Shown: positions 1 to 9,062 of the stretch, piece by piece | Position numbering within the stretch: the first letter of the stretch is position 1 | How the letters are laid out: each line of letters opens with the position of its first letter | Assembly: GCA_021738485.1 (NCBI GenBank) | Contig: JAIPBX010000023.1 | Location: forward strand, 1 to 34,346 | Length of the DNA: 34,346 bases | Direction: 5' to 3' | DNA from: Bacteroidales bacterium | GTDB taxonomy: Bacteria; Bacteroidota; Bacteroidia; Bacteroidales; JAIPAH01 | The notes under the pieces: generated by a model | What the model was told of the DNA's origin: nothing | Seen by the model: only the letters and a program-made list of their open reading frames with translations | Database searches by the model: none | Made by a program: the position numbers and the translations under genes

Positions 1-1
1 T

Positions 2-214
2 TATAAAGTTGAAATGTATGATCAGGATAGCGATATTGCTGACAATTCCCAGATTACACAGACTTTTGGTATAAATTACTTTTTTAACGATTGGACCCGT
101 TTACAGATTAATTATCTTTATCGCGCCGAACAAGAAAACTACTCCCTGGATGGAAGTGTTGTAGGCGAAACAGACAATGATTGTCTGCAAGTCCAATTGC
201 AAGTTGTATTTTAA
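2..214 (+). CDS. C-terminal part of an outer-membrane beta-barrel porin (truncated at window start; phosphate-selective porin O/P-like)
   Basis: Frame open from position 2 (YKVEMYDQDSD...), alternating aromatic beta-strand pattern (FGINYFFNDWTRLQINYLYR) and terminal ...LQVVF typical of OM barrels; stop at 212-214. Confidence 0.6.
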   Translation, partial: YKVEMYDQDSDIADNSQITQTFGINYFFNDWTRLQINYLYRAEQENYSLDGSVVGETDNDCLQVQLQVVF

Positions 215-226
215 AAAGGAGCTAAA

Positions 227-1087
227 ATGAAAGAATTAAACAAAAGATTAATAACATTAACGATTTCGGTGCTTCTGGCAGGAGCATTGTATGCGCAATC
301 ACCTGTCATTAAAGCCGGTGAATTTAAATCTGCTGCTAAAGAAGATAACGTGGTTGTAGTTGATGCGAATACCGCTTCAACCTTTAACAGTATGCACGTG
401 AAAGATGCAGTAAATATCCCTCACCTTGAGTTATACAAAGACGGGGATATCAAAGGCATCCTAAAGGAACCCGACAAACTTGCTGACTACTTCGGAAGTA
501 AAGGCATTGCCACGGATAAGAAAATCATCATTTATGATGATGGGTCACAAAAATATAATAGCCGCGTGTACTGGACGCTGAGATATTTAGGAGCGGATAA
601 CGTCCATTTGCTTCATAAAGACATGAACAAATGGCGGAAAGAAAGAATTCGCCTAACACGAAGAGGGAGTAAACCGGCTTCGGCCGACTTTACACCCAAG
701 GTTCAGGATCAGCTCATAGCCAATGCTGCTGAAGTCAAAAAAGGAATCAATGACAATAATGTGATTCTTCTCGACTCCAGAGCTAAAGGGGAATATGAGG
801 GAAAAGAGAAGAAAAGCAAAGGCCATATCAAAAGTGCCGTAAATATCAACTATAAGGATATTTTGGATGAAAATGGAGCCTTTCTGCCAAAAAGTGACAT
901 GAAAAAAATATTTGAAGATAAAGGCATCACACCGGACAAAGAAATCATAGCTTACTGTAAAACTAGTGTAAGAGCAGCCGTAAATTTTGTTGCTTTAAAA
1001 GATATTCTTGGATATCCTAACGTTAAGGTATACGACGGAGCATACCTCGAGTGGGAGTCTAAATATCCAAACTTAATAGAGCAATAA
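227..1087 (+). CDS. Secreted tandem-domain rhodanese / sulfurtransferase
   Basis: Signal peptide (LITLTISVLLAGALYAQS), two rhodanese-like domains (VVVVDANTASTFNSMHVKDAVNIP; VILLDSRAKGEYEG...GHIKSAVNI), catalytic loop AYCKTSVRAA in the second domain; purine-rich RBS (aaaaggagc) upstream. Confidence 0.88.
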   Translation: MKELNKRLITLTISVLLAGALYAQSPVIKAGEFKSAAKEDNVVVVDANTASTFNSMHVKDAVNIPHLELYKDGDIKGILKEPDKLADYFGSKGIATDKKIIIYDDGSQKYNSRVYWTLRYLGADNVHLLHKDMNKWRKERIRLTRRGSKPASADFTPKVQDQLIANAAEVKKGINDNNVILLDSRAKGEYEGKEKKSKGHIKSAVNINYKDILDENGAFLPKSDMKKIFEDKGITPDKEIIAYCKTSVRAAVNFVALKDILGYPNVKVYDGAYLEWESKYPNLIEQ

Positions 1088-1113
1088 CTTGCTCAGCACT
1101 GTGTGTTGTCCTT

Positions 1114-1147
1114 CAACCGGTCGTCTTTCGCGACCGGTTGTTTTTTT
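1114..1147 (+). terminator. Rho-independent terminator
   Basis: Perfect 10-bp inverted repeat CAACCGGTCG (1114-1123) / CGACCGGTTG (1131-1140) followed by T7. Confidence 0.9.
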
Positions 1148-1259
1148 ATCCAAAAGCCACCCGAAAACCCCATTCATGTTACTTCCCTTTAAATATGATA
1201 AATCAAATAAAACCCGATCTATGGTTCATTCACCTGTCAGCACACTTATGACGCTTCCA

Positions 1260-1267
1260 TAAATTTG
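1260..1267 (+). promoter_or_regulatory. Candidate Bacteroidetes -7 element (TAAATTTG)
   Basis: Matches TAnnTTTG, ~53 bp upstream of the porin ATG at 1321; no convincing -33 element seen. Confidence 0.35.
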
Positions 1268-1320
1268 TATGGTAAACCTTTTATATGTTAATTTGTTGAT
1301 TAAGATAAAAATCAAAAACC

Positions 1321-2625
1321 ATGAGCAGACTTTTATTTACTCTTTTTGCACTCTTTAGTTTTCTCCACCTAAACGCCCAATTTATTCTTGACGGTGAATT
1401 CAGATCCAGAGGGGAATACCGCAACGGGTACAAAACCATACCTACTGAAAATTCGGATCCTTTAGCCGTTGTTGCACAGCGCTCAAGGCTTACTGTGAAT
1501 TATAGCGCGGATAAACTGACTACAAAATTATCGGTACAGGATGCCCGAATATGGGGAGAAGACAAATGGAAAACCGATAACTCAGGAATGGGTTTGTATG
1601 AAGCCTGGATAAAATACAACTTTTCAAATCAGCTGGCCCTAAAAGTTGGCCGACAGGAATTGGTGTATGATGATGTCCGGCTTTTTACTAATGGAAACTG
1701 GCGAACATACGGCGAAAGTCATGATGCGGCTCGTCTGATGTTTACAAGCAAAGACGGAGATTTTATGATTCATGCCGGTTATGGGGTGAATAATGACCCG
1801 GAAGCAGAGTTAAAGCCTTTTACCACCGATTATTCGCTTAACGAATCCCATCATAAAAACATCGCATACTTATGGCTTCATAAAGACTTTGGTGACGATC
1901 TCGGGTTTTCCCTGGTCGCTGTGCGTGATGGGTTTCAAAAAGCCGACACCGAAGGAGAAGAAGGTCAAACGATAGAACATCCGGACATCATAAAATATCG
2001 CCATACCATTGGTCCTTACATGACTTATGCTGCCGGTATTTTTGATTTTTCCGGAGCTTATTATCAGCAAAGCGGGGAAGACCCCACAGGCAGAACGATT
2101 CAGGCAGAATTTTTCTCTCTTCGGGCAGGAGTCAGACCGGTTAAATCACTATACCTGAATGCGGGTTATGACCACTATTCCGGTACCGATTACTCATCAG
2201 CAAATACACCCCTGGAGAAAAACAATACATTTTCAAACCTTTATGGCCCGGGCCATAAATACCTGGGTTATCTGGACTTCTTCGGTAAACCTGCCAAGCA
2301 CGGGGCCGGCGTTAATGACCTACTCTTTCGGGGCAGTTACAAAGTAAAAAAAATAGGGAAATTCCAATTGACCCTGCATAACTTTAGTTTAGACGAGCCA
2401 TACCTGAAAACCGGCGAAAAAGTTGACAAATCACTGGGATCAGAGATAGATATAGTTTATTCCGGCAAAATCGATGAAAACGTTTCGCTAAAAGCCGGGT
2501 ATTCTACAATGTTCTACCAGGAAAGCATGGAGCGGCTAAAAGGAGTGCAAGCTGGCGCCGGCAAAGATGTGCACTGGGGGTGGATAATGCTGATTGTTAA
2601 ACCTACATTTTTCGCGACGAAATAA
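1321..2625 (+). CDS. Alginate-export-domain-like outer membrane porin
   Basis: Signal peptide (LLFTLFALFSFLHLNAQ) then FILDGEFRSRGEYRNGYK..., repeated amphipathic strands (SNQLALKVGRQELVYDDVRLFTNGNWR), typical of Bacteroidetes alginate_exp-like porins. Confidence 0.7.
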   Translation: MSRLLFTLFALFSFLHLNAQFILDGEFRSRGEYRNGYKTIPTENSDPLAVVAQRSRLTVNYSADKLTTKLSVQDARIWGEDKWKTDNSGMGLYEAWIKYNFSNQLALKVGRQELVYDDVRLFTNGNWRTYGESHDAARLMFTSKDGDFMIHAGYGVNNDPEAELKPFTTDYSLNESHHKNIAYLWLHKDFGDDLGFSLVAVRDGFQKADTEGEEGQTIEHPDIIKYRHTIGPYMTYAAGIFDFSGAYYQQSGEDPTGRTIQAEFFSLRAGVRPVKSLYLNAGYDHYSGTDYSSANTPLEKNNTFSNLYGPGHKYLGYLDFFGKPAKHGAGVNDLLFRGSYKVKKIGKFQLTLHNFSLDEPYLKTGEKVDKSLGSEIDIVYSGKIDENVSLKAGYSTMFYQESMERLKGVQAGAGKDVHWGWIMLIVKPTFFATK

Positions 2626-2680
2626 TTTGGAACACTTATAAATAATTAATACATTTGATATAAAGAAAAAAATTATAATC

Positions 2681-3421
2681 ATGGCAAATAATCGAATCAT
2701 TGGCTCTATCGGGTACATTACCAAAAAAGAAACATTGTCAACCTATCAGTCACAGTATGATCATCCGCAGATGATTTTGGAGGATATGCATCCTTTTCCG
2801 GGATATTATGAGTTTTATAACATCCCAAGGAATAAAATAGAACTTGTCCCGCGAAGTTTGTTTGTTGTGCTTCGTACTTTCCGTTATATCTGCGAAGATG
2901 ATGTCATCAGAATGGCACAGCGAATCAAGAAAAATTATCCCGAATTCAAGTTTGACGCGGTTTTAGGGCACATTACCCTTTTAAACGAATTGCGAACTGT
3001 CCTGCGAATAAAGATGGAGAATCTGGATCAATTGGGAGATCTTTTGAAGCTTTTTGAAAAAGAAGGGCTGGATTTTGATAAAAAAAGAAAAGTCAGAGAC
3101 TTTACTACCATAATCAGTGTTCGCAAATACCTTGAAATGGAAGAACTTGATGAGGGTATCTACAAAGATACCGATATGGCGTGCACATATTATCTTAAGC
3201 AGGATTATGAACTGAAATGGGAAGATTTCGAAGAAATCACTAAAGTGTTAAAAACCAATTTTGAATACAAATCATTTGATGCGGCCAGAGGGACAATTTA
3301 TGTGAAAGAAGGGCTGGTTGACCTCATAAGGATTTATGACGTTGAAGCGACACTTGACAAATTAAAATTATTGAAGAACCGCTATAAAACGGAAATTGAG
3401 CAATATGAACCACCGGTATAA
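2681..3421 (+). CDS. Conserved-looking hypothetical protein with two internal repeats
   Basis: 246-aa ORF, no signal peptide, 55 bp after the porin stop; internal repeat with FDAxxGxI core. Family not recognised. Confidence 0.6.
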   Translation: MANNRIIGSIGYITKKETLSTYQSQYDHPQMILEDMHPFPGYYEFYNIPRNKIELVPRSLFVVLRTFRYICEDDVIRMAQRIKKNYPEFKFDAVLGHITLLNELRTVLRIKMENLDQLGDLLKLFEKEGLDFDKKRKVRDFTTIISVRKYLEMEELDEGIYKDTDMACTYYLKQDYELKWEDFEEITKVLKTNFEYKSFDAARGTIYVKEGLVDLIRIYDVEATLDKLKLLKNRYKTEIEQYEPPV

Positions 3422-3474
3422 TCCCTTTGCTATTTAACAAGAAATGCTTCCGAAGCATTTTCAACGAATAAAGT

Positions 3475-3549
3475 CCCTTGTCATCAATTTGAAAACTGGT
3501 TTTTCAAACTAGAACTAAAGCTAATCAAACAAATGACAGGGGTTTTTTT
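3475..3549 (+). terminator. Branched terminator-like structure
   Basis: Outer stem CCCTTGTCAT (3475-3484)/ATGACAGGGG (3533-3542), 10 pairs incl. one G-U, enclosing hairpin TTTGAAAA/TTTTCAAA (3488-3508); T7 tract follows at 3543-3549. Confidence 0.5.
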
Positions 3550-3625
3550 GTTTATTTAACCATGTCAGAAGTTAACTAAATTAAAAAGGATCTGTGGTTA
3601 ATAACCACCAATTATTATTTTTGCA

Positions 3626-3889
3626 ATGAAACTAACAAAGAAAGATTTTGAAGCGCTTTCACTCGTAGAAAAGGCAGAACATACACTGGAAACGGGAGAC
3701 GAAATTATGGCCCGTATTTATATGTATTATCTGATTAAGCTCTTTGCGGTGGATAATTTTTTTGTGGAGATATGGTATCATCAAACCAGTAACCACATCG
3801 CTAAGGTAAAAACCATTGAAGAAGAGGATATTCTGCATCACTACGGGAACGAAATTGATATTTCAGGCGCGGCAGGCAACATGGAATGA
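3626..3889 (+). CDS. Small hypothetical protein upstream of queA
   Basis: 87-aa ORF, stop overlaps the next ATG (ATGA at 3886), suggesting translational coupling. Confidence 0.6.
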   Translation: MKLTKKDFEALSLVEKAEHTLETGDEIMARIYMYYLIKLFAVDNFFVEIWYHQTSNHIAKVKTIEEEDILHHYGNEIDISGAAGNME

Positions 3890-5091
3890 GTAAAATGCAG
3901 CATCCTAAGAATATACGGATTGAAGACTTCGATTATCCTTTAGAGGAATCCTCCATCGCGAAATATCCGTTAAAGCAGAGAGATCAGTCAAAGCTGCTTT
4001 TCTATAACCATGGCAAAATAAGCCGCCATCAGTTTTCAGAAGCTCCTGAGCTACTACCCCCTGATTCCCTCTTGGTTTTCAACGAAACAAGAGTAGTACA
4101 GGCACGTCTGCTTTTTCAAAAAGCAACGGGGGCTCGCATTGAAGTTTTTGTTCTGAAGCCTCATGATCAGGATATTCATGAAGCTTTTCAAAAATATGGG
4201 GAAGGGGATTGGCAATGCTTTGTAGGTAATGCCAAAAAATGGAAAGAAGGAGAATTAAAATTAGAGGGCGAAAATTTTGTGTTAAAAGCCACCCGGAAGA
4301 AGCAAGTTGGCAACTCTTTTATCATTCACTTTGAATGGGATAAGGATAAGACCTTTGCCCTGGTTCTGGAACAAGCAGGCGAAATTCCATTGCCCCCTTA
4401 CTTGAAAAGAGAAGCCGAGAAAGCCGACCGTACGCGTTATCAAACGGTTTATGCCCGTAATAATGGCTCTGTGGCTGCTCCGACAGCCGGGCTGCATTTT
4501 ACGGAAGACATATTGAAACGTCTTGACCAAAAAAACATCCGCAAGACAACAGTCACATTGCATGTGGGCGCCGGTACTTTTAAACCGGTATCAGAGAGGA
4601 CTATCGGCGAACATGAGATGCATACCGAGCAAATCGTGGTCCAAAAGAGCACGCTAAAACAAGTGAGAGATAATAACCAAAAAATTGTGGCCGTGGGCAC
4701 TACCTCGGTCAGGACATTGGAAAGCCTTTACTGGTATGGCGTAAAGCTAATGGAAAATTCTTCAGCGACTTTTTCTATAGGGCAATGGTATCCTTATGAA
4801 AATAAATCGCCCCATTTGCCCTCAAAGCAAGAAGCTCTTGATATAATCATTAATAAACTTGATAAAGAGCAGAAGGAAAATATCCGCGGAGAAACGCAGC
4901 TTATCATTGCCCCGGGATACGATTATAAAATGGTAGACGCTATGTTTACGAATTTTCATTTACCCAAAAGCACTCTGCTGCTGTTGGTTGCCGCCTACCT
5001 TGGCGACGACTGGCGGCGAGTTTATGACTATGCCCTGCAGAATAATTTTCGTCTTCTCAGCTACGGAGACAGTTGCTTGCTGATAAAATAA
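3886..5091 (+). CDS. queA: S-adenosylmethionine:tRNA ribosyltransferase-isomerase
   Basis: QueA signatures: EDFDYPLEESSIAKYPLKQRDQSKLL, NETRVVQARL, NNGSVAAPTAGLHFTEDILK, LHVGAGTFKPV, TNFHLPKSTLLLLVAA. ATG at 3895 is an alternative start. Confidence 0.95.
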   Translation: MSKMQHPKNIRIEDFDYPLEESSIAKYPLKQRDQSKLLFYNHGKISRHQFSEAPELLPPDSLLVFNETRVVQARLLFQKATGARIEVFVLKPHDQDIHEAFQKYGEGDWQCFVGNAKKWKEGELKLEGENFVLKATRKKQVGNSFIIHFEWDKDKTFALVLEQAGEIPLPPYLKREAEKADRTRYQTVYARNNGSVAAPTAGLHFTEDILKRLDQKNIRKTTVTLHVGAGTFKPVSERTIGEHEMHTEQIVVQKSTLKQVRDNNQKIVAVGTTSVRTLESLYWYGVKLMENSSATFSIGQWYPYENKSPHLPSKQEALDIIINKLDKEQKENIRGETQLIIAPGYDYKMVDAMFTNFHLPKSTLLLLVAAYLGDDWRRVYDYALQNNFRLLSYGDSCLLIK

Positions 5092-5210
5092 ATTTATTGT
5101 GTCTGCTCTGAGAAATCCAATTATAGATGAAGTAATCAATTGTTTTAAGCTCCAAAAAAATTTGTATCTTCAACATCTTAAACACCACATCCCACCGATG
5201 GGGTCGTAAC

Positions 5211-5846
5211 TTGGAAGAAAGAAAGAATTTTATGACATTAACCGAACCTGTTACCGGAATCATTCTTGCCGGGGGATTGAGCAGCCGCTTTGGAAAAGAC
5301 AAATCATTGGCGGAATTCAGGGGAAAAACGTTTATCCAGCACAATATCGATATCTTGTTGCAGTTCACTTCCAACATTTTAATCTCCAGCAACACCGCTT
5401 ATCACAAAAAGACAGGTTATCCAATAATACATGATAAAATAAAAAACATAGGACCTGCAGGAGGGTTGCTAAGCACTCTGCAGCATTCTCAAACCAAATG
5501 GAATATAGTCATATCCGTCGACCTGCCATTAATGAATGAACATTACCTGCGCTACCTTGCGGATAACAGAAATGAGGCATTGGTAACTATTGGCAAAGAC
5601 TCCAAAGGGAGAACCCATCCTTTGTGTGGATTGTACTCTACTGACACTGTATGCTATTTGCAGGCGAATATTGTTAAAAAAAAGTATAGCATGAAAGAGT
5701 TGCTTAAGGCTCTGCCAAAGGTCAATATTGTAGCACCGCCCGAGAATGCTTTCTTCTATTCGGATACTATTTTTAAAAATATCAATACTATACAGGAATA
5801 CTATCAGTTACTTAATGAAGGAAACGAGTTCACAGATCTCAACTAA
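5211..5846 (+). CDS. mobA: Molybdenum cofactor guanylyltransferase
   Basis: GIILAGGLSSRFGKDKSLAEFRGKTFIQHNIDIL nucleotidyltransferase signature, GPAGGLLSTL, VDLPLMN, HPLCGLY. ORF-track start is TTG; ATG at 5232 is the more likely start. Confidence 0.85.
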   Translation: MEERKNFMTLTEPVTGIILAGGLSSRFGKDKSLAEFRGKTFIQHNIDILLQFTSNILISSNTAYHKKTGYPIIHDKIKNIGPAGGLLSTLQHSQTKWNIVISVDLPLMNEHYLRYLADNRNEALVTIGKDSKGRTHPLCGLYSTDTVCYLQANIVKKKYSMKELLKALPKVNIVAPPENAFFYSDTIFKNINTIQEYYQLLNEGNEFTDLN

Positions 5847-5940
5847 TCCTGCAACTTCACTAAACCAAAACCCCTCACTCATATGGTTAAAGCATTGCAG
5901 CTAATGATAGCCCGCCAACAAAATAAAAAGAAATAGACCG

Positions 5941-8670
5941 TTATTTAAAATAAAACTCAGGCAAGACACATTTATCACTCCGCTCATCCAAAAGTTTCTG
6001 AAAATCCTCCAGGCTCCTTTGCATCAATTCAGAATCCTGGTTGTGGCACTCAAGGCAGGATCCTACTAATAGAATTCGCTCCTGTTCCTGCTGATTAAAC
6101 GGCCTCATATTTTTCCGGGTAGCCGATTGATCATTCCGGCCCTCCATAAATCCCGTCCAGGCATCTTCCGGTAAACCGTCATACTCATTATCAGAAAATC
6201 GGGGAGTAAACTTCCATTTCCCCCGCGGGCCATCGGTTTCATATTTCAGCTCTCCCCTTCCGTAGCCAAGCGCCAGCGAGCTGTTGTGGCAGGACTTACA
6301 ATCCCGTCCTTTTGTTGAAATAGTATGGGGTGAAGACGGGGCAAACAACCTGTGATGAATCATTTTCTTGTCTTCATCTTCAGTCCAGGTCGATTTATCG
6401 ATTGAAAGCACCATGCCAGGAGCAAAGCTGGTAACAGTCCTTCCTGTATCGTGCTCATCGATCCCCAGAGTAGGAGGATCGGCTAAAAAGCGGCCGATAT
6501 ACTCCACCCATGAACCTTTTGTTTCTTTGTATTCCAGTAAGTCAAATCCGTTTTCTACATCTTCATCAAATTCATTGTGGCATCCTATGCATTGCGGCGC
6601 CCACGAGGTATGACATGCCGAACAAGTGATATCCGAATGGGCATCACCCCGGGTGCAAATTTCTGCAGGTGAACTTAAAGTGAAGGATTTTTTTGTGTTT
6701 TTACCCACCATGTGAGCGCTATCTCCATCATACCAGGTGTTGGTCAGTGCCTGCCCAGCTTCATTTGAAACCAGGTATTTTTTATCCTTTGAGAGATGAG
6801 CGCGCAGGTTAATAATTTTTTGTTCTTCGGCGGTGAGCTCTTCATAGCTTTTTGTTTTGGGCTGCCCTTCAAAATGGCAATCCTTGCAACTCACTTTTTG
6901 CTGTTGCTCCTTGTGGGCATATAAATTCCCGTCACCCATAAGTTCATACGAAGTGTGGCAATCGACGCATTCCATTCCGAGCTGATGATGCACATCGGCT
7001 TCCACATACTTAAAAACGCGATCATCCTGCAAAATGCGGTATTTATTGGTATCCGACTCTTCCACTTCTTCTTTCTCTAGCTGAGTTTCATTCCACCCTT
7101 CATAATTGGTTGAAATCCTGCCGGAGCGGCTATGGCAGCCAAAACAGTGTTTATCGGAAACATTAAGCGATACTTCAGGATGAAAATGCGTCAACATCGT
7201 ATCGGTATCTTGCTGTAAATACTTTTGCAACCCCTGTTCGGCTTTCTTGTCATAATTCAGATGACAAGCATTACACCCCCCACCGCGGGTCATCTGATCT
7301 ATCACTCCAAATTCTCTTTTTTCATTCCCCAGGTGGCAATTGGCGCAAAGATTCCTGAAGTGCTGGTCAGCCGCGCTATGCGTAAGATTTTGTATATGAG
7401 CCAGCGCCGACAAGTCTTTCTCTTCATTAAAGACAAACCGATCCACGGTAATCATCCCGCTGTTGGTGGTCATGATATTCTTATCCATCCGGTCAGTAAT
7501 ATCCGGATGACATTCAGCGGTGCCGCAGGTTTTATCAGCAACGCTGAGATTTCCGGGAATAGTAACCATTTTCTCATGCGCCTCATTCTTATCCAGGGTA
7601 AAGGGATTGCCCAGATGACAGGAAGCACATCCGATACCCTGCGGGTTGTGAGAATCAGTAAGCCCGCTCATATCCTCATGACATACCATGCAAGCCTCCG
7701 CCCTGCCCCTAACCTTGGGGATCTCGCTGCCATGGTATTCCGACAATGTCAGAGGAATACGCTGGACTTCAAAGGGGTTATAAGCTTCTGTTGCGTATTC
7801 CGGCTCCCATTGCCAGTTCTCTCCTCTGAAAAAATAGCCTGTCACCGTCAAAGCACTGTATATCACTAAAGCTATCAATAAAAACCGCTTTAGAAGAGCA
7901 GCAGTTTGAAGATTAACTTTTGGAATAAAGTAAATGACAACCAGTAATGCGACAACAATCAATAAAGCCCATCCGGCCTGGCTCATCCAATGAAGGATTT
8001 CCTGCAGACCTACAAAATACCAGGGGCCTTTCACCACGGTATCGATGTTGTCATGAAGCGGTGCCTGAAAGAAGACACTCAAAACAGCAATTATAAGCGT
8101 AGTAATAACCGTAGTATGAGCTTTTGTCCAAATGTAGCGGGCGTGCTCATAAACTACTATAAATATAAATACCGTTGCAGTTGCCACATGATGCACATAA
8201 AGCAACTGAAAACTTTCCTTACTTCCCAAAAGAATATAAGATAAAAAATCTCCTATTAATGGTATATCCCTGATAAGTGCATCCAGAATCCGTCGTGCCT
8301 GAAGACTATCAGCATCACCCTTTAAAATAAAGCCTGAGAGCATCACAAAAAATACGGCAATCAATGACAGGGTTAATCTTAACCATGCTTTAGGTTTAAC
8401 GCGGGATTCAGTATTTCGATACAAATGATCAATAATATGAATAATGGTAAATACCAGGAAAAACTGACCCGACCAATAATGAAAATTTCTGAAAAATGCA
8501 GCGGTAGGATTGTTGATAATAAACCGGCTGATTGATTCATAAGGACTGGCTACATCATAAGGGATGGCAAGAGCGATACCGGAAAGAGTACAAATTAATA
8601 AACTGGCTGTGGCTATGGCACCAAAAGTGTCATACAAAAACCCTTTGAATATAGACTTCCATTTCATCAC
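5941..8670 (-). CDS. Cytochrome b (b6-like plus subunit IV-like) fused to a multiheme c-type cytochrome (11 CXXCH + 1 CX4CH)
   Basis: N-terminal cytochrome b helices with paired His (HYWSGQFFLVFTIIH; HHVATATVFIFIVVYEH), KGPWYFVGLQEILHW at the PEWY position, then a soluble region with CMVCH, CASCH, CGTAECH, CANCH, CNACH, CFGCH, CVDCH, CKDCH, CSACH, CIGCH, CKSCH, CLECH. Listed start is GTG; ATG at 8667 is likely. Confidence 0.92.
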   Translation of the reverse strand: MMKWKSIFKGFLYDTFGAIATASLLICTLSGIALAIPYDVASPYESISRFIINNPTAAFFRNFHYWSGQFFLVFTIIHIIDHLYRNTESRVKPKAWLRLTLSLIAVFFVMLSGFILKGDADSLQARRILDALIRDIPLIGDFLSYILLGSKESFQLLYVHHVATATVFIFIVVYEHARYIWTKAHTTVITTLIIAVLSVFFQAPLHDNIDTVVKGPWYFVGLQEILHWMSQAGWALLIVVALLVVIYFIPKVNLQTAALLKRFLLIALVIYSALTVTGYFFRGENWQWEPEYATEAYNPFEVQRIPLTLSEYHGSEIPKVRGRAEACMVCHEDMSGLTDSHNPQGIGCASCHLGNPFTLDKNEAHEKMVTIPGNLSVADKTCGTAECHPDITDRMDKNIMTTNSGMITVDRFVFNEEKDLSALAHIQNLTHSAADQHFRNLCANCHLGNEKREFGVIDQMTRGGGCNACHLNYDKKAEQGLQKYLQQDTDTMLTHFHPEVSLNVSDKHCFGCHSRSGRISTNYEGWNETQLEKEEVEESDTNKYRILQDDRVFKYVEADVHHQLGMECVDCHTSYELMGDGNLYAHKEQQQKVSCKDCHFEGQPKTKSYEELTAEEQKIINLRAHLSKDKKYLVSNEAGQALTNTWYDGDSAHMVGKNTKKSFTLSSPAEICTRGDAHSDITCSACHTSWAPQCIGCHNEFDEDVENGFDLLEYKETKGSWVEYIGRFLADPPTLGIDEHDTGRTVTSFAPGMVLSIDKSTWTEDEDKKMIHHRLFAPSSPHTISTKGRDCKSCHNSSLALGYGRGELKYETDGPRGKWKFTPRFSDNEYDGLPEDAWTGFMEGRNDQSATRKNMRPFNQQEQERILLVGSCLECHNQDSELMQRSLEDFQKLLDERSDKCVLPEFYFK

Positions 8671-9062
8671 TACGCAAACCTAATAATAATTTTACCTCCT
8701 TCTATCCGGTAATCGAGATTTTTAAGCGGTCGCGGAGCAGGACCGGATATGGGTTCACCACTCTGGTTATACCTTGAACCATGACACGGACACACTAAAT
8801 GGCTACCTTCGGCTTTTGCTATTCGACAGCCAAGATGAGTACATTTTGATGAGAAAACTTTAATCTTATTCGAATCATTGACAATAATGCAATCTTCAAA
8901 GAAATTATATCCATTATTTAAACTATTCTTATCAACTTCTACAACTTTTTGCTGAGACAGGTCCTGATGCCTTCCTGTCAGTTTTACCAGGAAATACAAG
9001 AAAATGAGAAGTAATAAATTTCCGGCTTGCTTAAAAAACTGTTTTCTACTGATACCCTTCAA
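8670..9062 (-). CDS. Rieske [2Fe-2S] protein
   Basis: CTHLGC...CPCHGSRYNQSGEPISGPAPRPL Rieske motifs, N-terminal TM with twin-arginine-like SRKQFFK; overlaps the cytochrome b gene by 1 nt. Confidence 0.93.
   Translation of the reverse strand: MKGISRKQFFKQAGNLLLLIFLYFLVKLTGRHQDLSQQKVVEVDKNSLNNGYNFFEDCIIVNDSNKIKVFSSKCTHLGCRIAKAEGSHLVCPCHGSRYNQSGEPISGPAPRPLKNLDYRIEGGKIIIRFA

Noticed and set aside
7225-7869. 214-aa plus-strand ORF
   Set aside because: Entirely antisense to the heme-binding region of the cytochrome b-multiheme fusion, whose CXXCH motifs clearly support the minus strand.
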